From positions 1-17,760 of the forward strand of contig RFMT01000048.1 in the NCBI GenBank assembly GCA_009927565.1: a stretch of 17,760 bases of DNA, in the 5' to 3' direction. The notes below the pieces were generated by a model. It did no database searches. It was not told the origin of the DNA and saw nothing but the letters and a program-made list of their open reading frames with translations. Source of the DNA: Acidimicrobiia bacterium (GTDB lineage: Bacteria; Actinomycetota; Acidimicrobiia; Acidimicrobiales; Ilumatobacteraceae). Shown here one piece after another: positions 7,051-13,742 of the stretch (positions are counted from its first letter, which is position 1; every line of letters begins with the position of its first letter). Made by a program: the position numbers and the translations under genes.

Positions 7051-7775
7051 TTGATGCTGCTGGGTTCACAATCAAGGCCGAGCAACTAGCAGTCGGCTAT
7101 ACAAAATTTCCGATTGTCAGCAAGATTTCGCTCGACATGAAACCGGGCGAACTCTTGGTGTTGATCGGCACTAACGGTTCTGGCAAATCGACGATCTTAA
7201 AAACATTGGCTGGCCTACTGAAGCCAGTCGACGGCAACCTTGAAATTCTCGGCGCTGCACCCGGCTCTTTACCCAAGCGCGTGGCTTATTTACCGCAACA
7301 CCCAGTATCAACTCATACTTTGCCTCTACGCGTTCGCGATGTCATTGCGATGGGCAGGTTCGCCCATCTAGGGCTCTTCAAAAGGCCATCGTCTCGCGAC
7401 AACCAGATCGTTGATAACTCAATGCATCTCACAGGCATCGAATCGCAGGCCAACGAACCAATTCGAGACTTATCTGGTGGCCAGCAACAACGCACTCACC
7501 TGGCACAAGTTTTGACCCGTCAAGCCGAAGTATTACTTCTTGACGAGCCCACAGCAGGCTTAGACATCAACGGAAGAAAACTTGTTGCAGATCTAATCGC
7601 CAGCGAGCGAGCGCGAGGTGTCACAGTCGTTATGGCGACACACGAATTGCACGATGCTGAAAGTGCGAACACTGTGATGCTGTTGGCTCAACGAGTCGTC
7701 TCGATCGGCAGACCAGAAGTTGCTTTGCGCGACGAGTTTCTACGAGAGTGTTTCGGCTTCACCCAGCCGCACTAG
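7047..7775 (+). CDS. znuC: Zinc ABC transporter ATP-binding protein
   Basis: ATPase subunit that drives ZnuB, 242 aa. All nucleotide-binding motifs are present: Walker A GTNGSGKST (41-49), Q-loop Gln84 in YLPQHP, the ABC signature LSGGQQQR (142-149), Walker B VLLLDEPTAGLD (162-173) with E167 as the catalytic base, and the switch His199 in MATHEL. The ATG overlaps the znuB stop codon in an ATGA arrangement. The gene ends 13 bp from the convergent ogt gene. A 7-bp inverted ACTAGTT repeat spans the junction, too weak to call a terminator. Confidence 0.94.
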   Translation: MIDAAGFTIKAEQLAVGYTKFPIVSKISLDMKPGELLVLIGTNGSGKSTILKTLAGLLKPVDGNLEILGAAPGSLPKRVAYLPQHPVSTHTLPLRVRDVIAMGRFAHLGLFKRPSSRDNQIVDNSMHLTGIESQANEPIRDLSGGQQQRTHLAQVLTRQAEVLLLDEPTAGLDINGRKLVADLIASERARGVTVVMATHELHDAESANTVMLLAQRVVSIGRPEVALRDEFLRECFGFTQPH

Positions 7776-7788
7776 TTCTCTAGCGCAT

Positions 7789-8286
7789 TTAACTAGTTTC
7801 GAGTGCCAGTAACTTGCGCTTGATTGCCAGCCCACCGCCATAACCACCAAGTGTGCCGTCTGAGGCGACTACACGATGGCACGGGAGAATAATTGCGACA
7901 GGATTCTTGCCGTTGGCCGAGCCAACTGCACGAAATGCTCGTGGTTTGCGCACAAGTTTTGCTTGCTGTGCATATGAAACTGTCTTGCCATAACCAATCT
8001 TGTTGAGCGCATACCAAACCGATTCTTGAAATTCAGTTCCCGAGATATCGAGTTTTATCGAAAACTTCTTGCGTTTGCCGGCAAAATACTCGCGCAACTG
8101 TCGTTCGGTTTGTGTGAGGTGGTCACTTGCTTTGGTTGGTGCGCTCTTTGTGGTCGATAATTTTCTTGCACCAAAGATCACTTGTTGCAATCCTTTTGAC
8201 GATGCAACCAAAGTAAGTCTGCCGATTGGAGTCGTGATCACTCGCGATGCAGTCAAGTCGGAGTTGAATTTTGTTCTAGCCTTCAT
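7789..8286 (-). CDS. ogt: Methylated-DNA--[protein]-cysteine S-methyltransferase
   Basis: Suicide DNA-repair protein that moves methyl groups from O6-methylguanine to its own cysteine. 165 aa, the usual Ogt length with no Ada regulatory domain. The acceptor is C136 in the invariant PCHRV (135-139). The helix-turn-helix and arginine-finger segment SYAQQAKLVRKPRAFRAVGSAN precedes it, and GTLGGYGGG follows. The start ATG 8284-8286 is backed by a strong GGAGG ribosome binding site (8293-8297 on the opposite strand) 6 nt away. That signal lies inside the first codons of the divergent mgsA gene, and a TATCAT about 15 nt further upstream may be its -10. The gene is convergent with znuC. Confidence 0.95.
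   Translation of the reverse strand: MKARTKFNSDLTASRVITTPIGRLTLVASSKGLQQVIFGARKLSTTKSAPTKASDHLTQTERQLREYFAGKRKKFSIKLDISGTEFQESVWYALNKIGYGKTVSYAQQAKLVRKPRAFRAVGSANGKNPVAIILPCHRVVASDGTLGGYGGGLAIKRKLLALETS
8277..8282 (+). promoter_or_regulatory. Probable -10 element of mgsA, leaderless type
   Basis: TAGCCT ends exactly 6 nt before ATG 8289, and there is no Shine-Dalgarno in between. The element lies within the first codons of the divergent ogt gene. The geometry matches three other genes in the window, which raises confidence above that of the hexamer alone. Confidence 0.42.
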
Positions 8287-8288
8287 TT

Positions 8289-8729
8289 ATGACCTCCACC
8301 GAAATGATAAACATCGAAAGCCCGGCTACCAAACGCATCGCTCTCGTCGCTCATGACAATATGAAGCGTGAGATGCTTGAGTGGGCAACTGAGCACAAAA
8401 ACGAGCTCAATCGACATACCCTGATTGCAACCGGTTCAACGGGCAAACTGATTGCCGATAGCACAGGGCTGAAAATTGAGCGAATGCGCAGTGGACCACT
8501 TGGTGGCGACCAACAAATTGGTGCACGCATTTCAGATGGTGGCATCGATATTTTGCTTTTCTTTTGGGATCCACTTGAACCACAGCCACATGACCCTGAC
8601 ATTCGGGCTTTGTTGCGAATCGCAGTTGTCTGGAATATTCCGGTTGCCTGCAACCGCGCTAGCGCCGATTTTATTTTGAGTTCGCCACTAATTGGTGCGA
8701 CATACCAGCGCCGCGTGCCTAAGTATTAA
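8289..8729 (+). CDS. mgsA: Methylglyoxal synthase
   Basis: Converts dihydroxyacetone phosphate to methylglyoxal and phosphate, a bypass of lower glycolysis that relieves phosphate shortage or sugar-phosphate stress; cytosolic. 146 aa. The full active-site pattern is present: IALVAHDNMK (17-26), the phosphate loop ATGSTGKLI (47-55), SGPLGGDQQIGA (68-79) with the catalytic aspartate D74, and FFWDPLEPQPHDPD (91-104) with H101. ATG 8289 is preferred because a -10-like hexamer sits 6 nt before it; ATG 8304 is an in-frame alternative, and neither has a Shine-Dalgarno. It is divergent from ogt by 2 bp and convergent with the DUF805 gene by 3 bp. No feedback or regulatory domain is seen. Confidence 0.94.
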   Translation: MTSTEMINIESPATKRIALVAHDNMKREMLEWATEHKNELNRHTLIATGSTGKLIADSTGLKIERMRSGPLGGDQQIGARISDGGIDILLFFWDPLEPQPHDPDIRALLRIAVVWNIPVACNRASADFILSSPLIGATYQRRVPKY

Positions 8730-8742
8730 GAATTAAATACTT
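8721..8742. terminator. Weak bidirectional hairpin between mgsA and the DUF805 gene
   Basis: AAGTATT (8721-8727) and AATACTT (8736-8742) can pair around an 8-nt loop. The hairpin spans both stop codons of the convergent genes, which lie 3 bp apart. The stem is AT-rich and has no strong T-run, so terminator function is doubtful. Confidence 0.25.
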
Positions 8743-9053
8743 GGCGGCGGCGGAGGCCCAAAACGATTTTCACCCGCATCGCCACGCCGTAGAACCAAAT
8801 ACAAGTTGTAAAAAGGCACCAAAATAAACCAACCAGCGCGATCGACATCGTGCACGCGACGAATTGCAACCGCAATTGACGGCAAAAGCGTGACGAGCGA
8901 ACCCAAATTGCCAAACGAATCGTCGATTGACGAGAGCAAGATACTCAAAATTACGGTGAACAGTGCCCACCACCAATACTCGGCGCGCGAGGCGCGGCCT
9001 TTGAAATTGGCGTAGTTCATAAAGCCCGAGCGAATTGCAGTCTGAAAATTCAT
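8733..9053 (-). CDS. DUF805 family membrane protein
   Basis: A small integral membrane protein of unknown function, 106 aa. The family pattern is clear: NYANFKGRASRAEYWWWALF (13-32) before the first membrane helix, further hydrophobic segments at about 48-65 and 74-88, and the conserved AIRRVHDVDRAGWF (63-76), where arginines and an HD pair mark the family. The tail GDAGENRFGPPPPP is the usual Gly/Asn/Pro-rich cytoplasmic end. The start is ATG 9051-9053. It lies 2 nt behind the acyl-CoA dehydrogenase stop and so is almost certainly translated from the same mRNA. No functional link between the two is known to me. Confidence 0.9.
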   Translation of the reverse strand: MNFQTAIRSGFMNYANFKGRASRAEYWWWALFTVILSILLSSIDDSFGNLGSLVTLLPSIAVAIRRVHDVDRAGWFILVPFYNLYLVLRRGDAGENRFGPPPPPSI

Positions 9054-9055
9054 GA

Positions 9056-10297
9056 TTACTCGCCCCCGCTCGGTTTTGGTTCTTTCGGCAACGCCAACAC
9101 TCGCTCACCGACAATGTTGCGCTGAATCTGGCTAGTGCCACCCCAAATTGTTTCTGAGCGCGAAAAAAAGAAGCTCGACATCATCGGCGACGCTGGGTAA
9201 TTGGCCCTTCGCTTGTCGCGCAACGCCCCCGGCCAAGTACCAGATTCAGGTCCGGTGTCAACCAACATCGAATAAGCGCCATAAATATCGAGACCGAGCT
9301 CCATTGCACTTTGATGCATCTCTGACCAAAACATTTTGTTGCTCGCACCAAGTGCCGTCACGCCAAAATCTTTCGTGCCGGCAAGTGTCGAACTTAATGA
9401 CCGCAAACCATTGAAACGCAAGATCTGAATTTTGGTGTAGTACTGCATCAATCGTTGCCGAATCGAAGCGTCATTAACTTTGCCGTTCGCTTTGGCCTGA
9501 GCGACGAACAATTTATATTCTTCTTCGAATCGTCGAAAACCGGTTGTCGCGCTCATGCCACGCTCAAAGGCCAAAGTACTGTTGGCGACTTTCCATCCGT
9601 TATTGACTCCGCCAACGACGTTGTCTTTGGGGCAACGCGCATCAGTAAAGAAAACTTCGCAGAACTCTGCGGTGCCATCAGGTTGAGTAATGCCGCGCAC
9701 CTCAATGCCGGGCTGTTTCATCGGCACCAATAAATATGAAATACCTTTGTGCTTTGGCGAGTCTTTGTCGGTGCGAGTCAGCAAAAAGCAATAGTCGGCG
9801 TGATGGCCTTGCGTAGTCCAAACTTTTTGCCCGTTGATTACCCATTCATCACCGTCAAGCACCGCGGTCGTCTTGACGCTTGCAAGATCGCTGCCAGAAT
9901 TCGGCTCGCTAAAGCCCTGGCACCAACGCATTTTGCCACTCAAAATCTTGGGCAAAAACTCGCGCTTTTGCTCTTCTGTACCCCATTGCAAAAGTGTCGG
10001 CCCAACGAGGGTGTCGCCGAAAAAATCGGCACGCATTGGCGCGCCCGCATTTGCAAACTCTTCGGCAAGCACCACACCTTCGAGAACCGACAAACCTTTG
10101 CCGCCATATTCCTTGGGCCACGTCGCGCAAATCCAACCGCCGGCGAACAACTTTTCAGCCCAGGTCTCGTTAAATTTCTTGCGCTCGTCAGGCGACATCT
10201 CGTAGCCCTCTTCAAACCAACGAGGTGGCAAATTATCTCTCAACCACTGCCGAATCTCTGCTCGCATCGCTTCGGCCTCTGGCGTATAGGTCAACAT
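9056..10297 (-). CDS. Acyl-CoA dehydrogenase family protein
   Basis: FAD enzyme that introduces the alpha-beta double bond into an acyl-CoA and passes electrons to ETF; cytosolic, 413 aa. N-terminal helical domain about 1-125, then the beta-domain FAD/substrate segment GFSEPNSGSDL (128-138) and the conserved VWTTQGHHAD, and a C-terminal helical domain ending in IWGGTSQIQRNIVGERVLALP (384-404). By my hand alignment the position of MCAD Glu376 is not acidic; E245 in LAFER matches the site used by isovaleryl- and long-chain-type enzymes. I chose ATG 10297 because GGAGGG lies 4 nt before it; ATG 10309 lacks such a site. The layout resembles actinobacterial FadE enzymes for branched or steroid-side-chain substrates, but the substrate is not determinable here. 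Confidence 0.92.
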   Translation of the reverse strand: MLTYTPEAEAMRAEIRQWLRDNLPPRWFEEGYEMSPDERKKFNETWAEKLFAGGWICATWPKEYGGKGLSVLEGVVLAEEFANAGAPMRADFFGDTLVGPTLLQWGTEEQKREFLPKILSGKMRWCQGFSEPNSGSDLASVKTTAVLDGDEWVINGQKVWTTQGHHADYCFLLTRTDKDSPKHKGISYLLVPMKQPGIEVRGITQPDGTAEFCEVFFTDARCPKDNVVGGVNNGWKVANSTLAFERGMSATTGFRRFEEEYKLFVAQAKANGKVNDASIRQRLMQYYTKIQILRFNGLRSLSSTLAGTKDFGVTALGASNKMFWSEMHQSAMELGLDIYGAYSMLVDTGPESGTWPGALRDKRRANYPASPMMSSFFFSRSETIWGGTSQIQRNIVGERVLALPKEPKPSGGE

Positions 10298-10301
10298 GTT
10301 G

Positions 10302-10307
10302 CCCTCC
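10302..10307 (-). promoter_or_regulatory. Shine-Dalgarno that fixes the acyl-CoA dehydrogenase start
   Basis: On the minus strand GGAGGG is followed by 4 nt and ATG 10297. It overlaps the upstream in-frame ATG at 10309, which has no purine-rich site of its own, so 10297 is the likelier start. Confidence 0.6.
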
Positions 10308-10368
10308 ATTGTTGCCGTTTTGGGTGGCGTAAGTCCACTTGAGTCAATGAGAATTTCGGCTCACTCAC

Positions 10369-10374
10369 TAGGCT
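10369..10374 (+). promoter_or_regulatory. Probable -10 element of the FrhB-like gene, leaderless type
   Basis: TAGGCT ends exactly 6 nt before ATG 10381, and the intervening TGCGAA is not a Shine-Dalgarno. The likely transcription start is therefore at or next to the A of the start codon. No clear -35 hexamer is seen at 16-18 nt. Confidence 0.42.
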
Positions 10375-10380
10375 TGCGAA

Positions 10381-11553
10381 ATGGTCGAAGTCGCCGAACG
10401 TTGGACACACCAGTGGAAAGAACTTTACGAAGAAGTAATCAACACTGGTCTTTGCACGGGTTGTGCTGGTTGCGTAATTTCTTGTCCCCATGATGTGATC
10501 GGCTACGAACACGAAGAAGGAAAGTACAAACCTTTTCACCTTGAAGAAGAACTTGGTCTTGACAACTGCATTCATGGTGAAAAAGGTTGCACGAGTTGCA
10601 CCCGTGCTTGCCCTCGCTTTCGAGCCTGGGAGCCCGAGGCCGACATGCATTTGTTTGGTCGCCAGCGCAAAGACGAAGAAATGTACGGTCAATATCGCCA
10701 GTTGCTTCTTGTTCGCGCCGCAGACGAAGTGACCCACAAAAAAGGTCAAGACGGCGGGTTCGTCGGCGCGATGCTGATTTGGTTGCTCAAACACGACTAC
10801 ATCGATGCCGCACTTACAAGTTTTGTCGAAGGAGATGGCTCTTCATGGAAGGCGCTACCTGGACTCGCGCGTACACCCGAAGAAGTTCTCGCGTCTTCAG
10901 GCAGTCGTTACACATATTCAGCCAATACTCTGGCGATGCGCGACGCCGAAAAAGAAGGTCTGAAGCGACTCGCCCTCGTCGGCATGAGTTGTCAATCGTC
11001 GGCGTTGCCAATCATGTGGAAGCGCAAAGCTGGCAAAGTTGGCAAACCATTTTTGTTCAACATTGGCTTGTTGTGTTCGAAAACTTTTGATGATGCAATT
11101 TTCGAAGAACTATTTTTGGCCAAATACGGTTTGAAAAAAGAAGAAATGGTCAAAATGAACATCAAGGGTGTCTTTCAAATCTGGATGCGCGACGGGTCGT
11201 ATCACGAGATAGATCTCAAAGAATGCCATAAGTGGACGCGCGAAGGATGCAAGATGTGCCCAGACTTCGCGGCCGAGCATGCCGATATTTCTACTGGTGG
11301 CATCGGCGAAGACAACGACTGGACACTTTGCGTCGTGCGCACCGAACTGGGTGAAGAAGTAATGAACCGAATGATCAAAGACGGTTCGGTGATTGCGCGT
11401 CCTGCCGAAACTGATGCAACCGCGATGAAACTGTTGCGTCTACTCAGCATTGTCAGTCGTCGACGATGGCCAGAGTTTGCCAATAAGGCGGTGAGCGTTG
11501 GTGTTCCGCCGCCTAAAAAGAAGGCTGACGGCTCGGCGCCCGCAGCACACTAA
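10381..11553 (+). CDS. Coenzyme F420 hydrogenase/dehydrogenase beta-subunit-like iron-sulfur flavoprotein (FrhB family)
   Basis: A soluble redox protein of 390 aa joining a bacterial-ferredoxin domain to the FrhB fold. Two [4Fe-4S] motifs open it: C25-x2-C28-x2-C31-x3-C35-P, and C63-x6-C70-x2-C73-x3-C77-P. The FrhB N-domain follows with QDGGFVGAML (123-132) and SSGSRYTYS. The C-domain carries GMSCQSSALP (C204), GLLCSKTF (C232) and C282-x7-C290-x2-C293-PDFAAEHADISTGGIG, the usual third cluster and flavin region. Family members move electrons between FAD/Fe-S and F420 or ferredoxin; relatives include plant chlorophyll reductase HCAR and bacterial BciB. In this actinobacterial setting an F420- or ferredoxin-linked reductase is the best guess. 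It is divergent from the acyl-CoA dehydrogenase (83 bp), with the TauE-like gene 8 bp downstream. The substrate is unknown. Confidence 0.87.
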   Translation: MVEVAERWTHQWKELYEEVINTGLCTGCAGCVISCPHDVIGYEHEEGKYKPFHLEEELGLDNCIHGEKGCTSCTRACPRFRAWEPEADMHLFGRQRKDEEMYGQYRQLLLVRAADEVTHKKGQDGGFVGAMLIWLLKHDYIDAALTSFVEGDGSSWKALPGLARTPEEVLASSGSRYTYSANTLAMRDAEKEGLKRLALVGMSCQSSALPIMWKRKAGKVGKPFLFNIGLLCSKTFDDAIFEELFLAKYGLKKEEMVKMNIKGVFQIWMRDGSYHEIDLKECHKWTREGCKMCPDFAAEHADISTGGIGEDNDWTLCVVRTELGEEVMNRMIKDGSVIARPAETDATAMKLLRLLSIVSRRRWPEFANKAVSVGVPPPKKKADGSAPAAH

Positions 11554-11561
11554 ACAATTTC

Positions 11562-12371
11562 ATGGACGCAAGTATTTTTCGGGATGTTCTAACCGCGCTT
11601 GCGGGCGTGGCAACCGGCATAATGTCGGGCACTTTCGGGGTTGGTGGTGCCGTTATTTCGACACCTGCAATTCGAGCACTTGGTTGCTCGGCTGCACTCG
11701 CTGTCGGCACAACATTGCCTTCGATTTTGCCGGGTGCCATTACCGGCTCATGGCGATATCGAAACGGCGAACTCATTCAGTGGAAAGTTGTCGCGTTTAC
11801 TGCACCCAGCGGCATTGTTGCGGCGATTCTCGGCGCTTGGGTTTCGCCACGAATACCTGGAGACGGACACTTATTAATGGTGCTAACTGCGTTGCTCTTG
11901 ATGTGGAGTTCGATCAACATGGTTCGCAACGTTGCACCCCAAAAATCGCCTGAGCAAAGCGATTTTGTCGTAGCCAAAGAAGTCGCGACAAACTTTCGTA
12001 GTTCACAAGGTTTTTCAGCGACGCTGACCGGTCTTATCGCAGGCGGGCTTTCGGGCTTGCTTGGTGTTGGTGGCGGCATCATCATGGTGCCATTGTTTCG
12101 TCGCTGGCTTGCCCTACCAATGAAAAACGCTGTTGCGACATCGTTGATCTGCGTCGGTTGTTTCGCAATTCCCGGCACGATCACACACTCGATCGAAGGT
12201 GGCATTGATTGGCGCTATGCGATCTGGCTGACGATTGGCGTTGTTGTTGGTGCGCCTTTTGGTTCAAAGATGGCACTCAAGATGAGCGATAAAAAACTTC
12301 AACGAGTGTTTGGCTTGTTCTTGGCTGCCGTCGCCGTTGCTTACGGTGGCGGCGAATTGCTTGCTTTGTGA
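11562..12371 (+). CDS. TauE/SafE family membrane permease
   Basis: Integral membrane protein of 269 aa with about eight helices in two homologous halves. Each half opens with the family's glycine signature: GTFGVGGAVISTP (23-35) and GLLGVGGGIIMVP (165-177). Family members export or import sulfur-containing or organic anions (sulfite, sulfoacetate, taurine products), but individual substrates are rarely known. The ATG follows the FrhB-like stop by 8 nt with no obvious ribosome binding site, suggesting read-on from the upstream gene. A cytoplasmic linker of about 30 residues (about 122-150) separates the halves. The stop is 2 bp from the convergent uracil-DNA glycosylase gene. Confidence 0.9.
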   Translation: MDASIFRDVLTALAGVATGIMSGTFGVGGAVISTPAIRALGCSAALAVGTTLPSILPGAITGSWRYRNGELIQWKVVAFTAPSGIVAAILGAWVSPRIPGDGHLLMVLTALLLMWSSINMVRNVAPQKSPEQSDFVVAKEVATNFRSSQGFSATLTGLIAGGLSGLLGVGGGIIMVPLFRRWLALPMKNAVATSLICVGCFAIPGTITHSIEGGIDWRYAIWLTIGVVVGAPFGSKMALKMSDKKLQRVFGLFLAAVAVAYGGGELLAL

Positions 12372-12373
12372 TT

Positions 12374-13042
12374 TCAGCGCGCTAACTTCACTGCGGTCTT
12401 AAACACGCTGTCAAACATTTTTTCGGTGAGTTTGCCCGTAAATGTATTTTGCTGACTCGGATGATACGAGCAAACAATTTTGTACTTCTCGTGATTTACT
12501 ACGACGCCGTGGCCAAATTTTGGGCGAGGTCGAATTTCTAACTCATCACATACTGAAGTTAGAGAAAATGAACCCAAACAAATAATTACCTTGACGTGAC
12601 TAAGCAACTCAAGTTCACGTGTCAAAAATTTCGAACACGACTTTCGCTCGTTTGGCGTCGGTTTATTGTCTGGCGGCACGCAACGAACCGCCGTCGATAC
12701 CCAGGCATTTTTTAGTTTTAAACCGTCATTTCGCGAAATTGACTCTGGTTGCGATGCCAAACCTGCTTTGTGCATCGCCCTGAATAACCAGTCGCCACTT
12801 CTATCACCGGTAAAAATTCGACCCGTGCGATTTGCCCCATGTGCGCCGGGAGCGAGCCCCAAAACAAGAATTTTTGCGCGAATGTCGCCAAAACCCGCAA
12901 TTGGTTTTCCCCAATAAGTCTCGCTTGCATACGACGCTCGCTTTTCAATTGAAACTTTCTCGCGCCATTTCACAAGTCGCGTGCATTTGTGACATTCGGT
13001 TATATCGGTTGCAAGTTTGTTGAATTCACTTTGAATTGCCAC
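12374..13042 (-). CDS. Uracil-DNA glycosylase, family 5 (UdgB-type)
   Basis: Removes uracil (and, in this family, some other deaminated bases) from DNA as the first step of base-excision repair. 222 aa. It has the iron-sulfur cysteines of families 4/5: C17-x2-C20, C121 and C136. Motif 1 reads GLAPGAHGANRTG (62-74), followed by FTGDRSGDWLFRA. Motif 2 is SYHPSQQNTFTGKLT (192-206) with H194. The alanine-glycine motif 1 lacking the catalytic Asp/Asn of other UDG families, together with TAVRCVPPDNKPTP, identifies family 5 rather than family 4. The start is GTG 13040-13042; a TAATCT hexamer ends 6 nt before it, suggesting a leaderless mRNA. It is divergent from the phosphomutase gene across 42 bp. 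Confidence 0.93.
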   Translation of the reverse strand: MAIQSEFNKLATDITECHKCTRLVKWREKVSIEKRASYASETYWGKPIAGFGDIRAKILVLGLAPGAHGANRTGRIFTGDRSGDWLFRAMHKAGLASQPESISRNDGLKLKNAWVSTAVRCVPPDNKPTPNERKSCSKFLTRELELLSHVKVIICLGSFSLTSVCDELEIRPRPKFGHGVVVNHEKYKIVCSYHPSQQNTFTGKLTEKMFDSVFKTAVKLAR

Positions 13043-13048
13043 ACCACG

Positions 13049-13054
13049 AGATTA
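13049..13054 (-). promoter_or_regulatory. Probable -10 element of the uracil-DNA glycosylase gene, leaderless type
   Basis: On the minus strand TAATCT is followed by CGTGGT and then the GTG start. The 6-nt spacing puts the transcription start at the start codon. It is the best -10 match within the 42-bp divergent region. Confidence 0.45.
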
Positions 13055-13084
13055 TGCGCTGTGACGATAGTTTGAAGATCTGTA

Positions 13085-13735
13085 ATGTCGACCAAAAAAA
13101 CTAAGCCACAAGCTTCTACGGTGATCATCATGGTGCGTCATGGCAAAACACCGAGCACCGGCAAATTATTGCCGGGTCGTGCCGCTGGTTTACATCTAAG
13201 CGACATCGGCCAAAGCGAAGCAGTTGAAGTTGCTAAACGATTGAGAAAACTAAATAAAGTCTCAGCGATCTATTCTTCGCCGCTCGAGCGTGCTCGCGAG
13301 ACTGCTGCTCCGATCGGCAAAATCCTCGATAAAAAGATAAACATCAACAAAGGTTTGCTCGAGTGCGACTTCGGCAAATGGACGGGCAAAGAGCTCGGCA
13401 AGCTAATGAAACTTCCAGAGTGGTCAACGGTTCAGCGCGCGCCCAGCACTTTTCGATTTCCGAATGGTGAAAGTTTCACCGAAATGCAAAATCGCATGGT
13501 CTCGACGCTCGACGATTTGCGCAAAGCGCACCCAGGAGGAGTCGTGATCTGTGTTTCTCATGCCGACCCAATCAAAGCAGCCGTTGCCCATGCAATGGGC
13601 ACGCACCTTGATTTGTTTCAGCGCATCGTTATCAGCACTTGTTCGGTGAGCGCCGTGTCTTATTCGTCGCATGGACCAGTTGTATTGACCGTCAATTCGA
13701 CAGGTGGCGACCTCGCCGACCTACAAATCTCGTGA
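13085..13735 (+). CDS. Histidine phosphatase / MSMEG_4193-type phosphomutase family protein
   Basis: Soluble 216-aa member of the histidine phosphatase superfamily. The phosphohistidine site is R18-H19-G20 in IMVRHGKTP. The other family motifs follow: SSPLERARETA (61-71), LLECDFGKWTG (88-98) with acid residue E90, and VSHADPIKA with the second catalytic His156. Lacking long insertions, it may be a phosphatase or a cofactor-dependent mutase; the substrate is unknown. It heads a tight cluster with a DUF3090 protein (7 nt after its stop) and a SCO1664-type kinase-like protein. This trio is conserved in actinobacteria, so it probably acts on a product of that kinase-like partner. TAGTTT ending 11 nt before the ATG may be a -10; only a weak GAAG precedes the start. 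Confidence 0.9.
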   Translation: MSTKKTKPQASTVIIMVRHGKTPSTGKLLPGRAAGLHLSDIGQSEAVEVAKRLRKLNKVSAIYSSPLERARETAAPIGKILDKKININKGLLECDFGKWTGKELGKLMKLPEWSTVQRAPSTFRFPNGESFTEMQNRMVSTLDDLRKAHPGGVVICVSHADPIKAAVAHAMGTHLDLFQRIVISTCSVSAVSYSSHGPVVLTVNSTGGDLADLQIS

Positions 13736-13742
13736 GTGGCTT

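Noticed and set aside
7771..7797. Inverted repeat ACTAGTT/AACTAGT between znuC and ogt as a terminator
   Set aside because: Only 7 bp with a 13-nt loop, AT-rich and without a T-run; too weak to support.
9749..10342. Open frame of 197 codons on the plus strand
   Set aside because: It lies entirely opposite the acyl-CoA dehydrogenase gene, has a Cys/His/Arg-rich random composition and no recognisable domain.
10291..10794. Open frame of 167 codons on the minus strand
   Set aside because: Antisense to the start of the FrhB-like gene, whose protein matches its family across the same bases; no motif in the reverse frame.
10381..11553. Calling the FrhB-like protein a chlorophyll-pathway vinyl reductase (BciB)
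   Set aside because: Same fold, but nothing in the window points to pigment synthesis or phototrophy; a general family name is safer.
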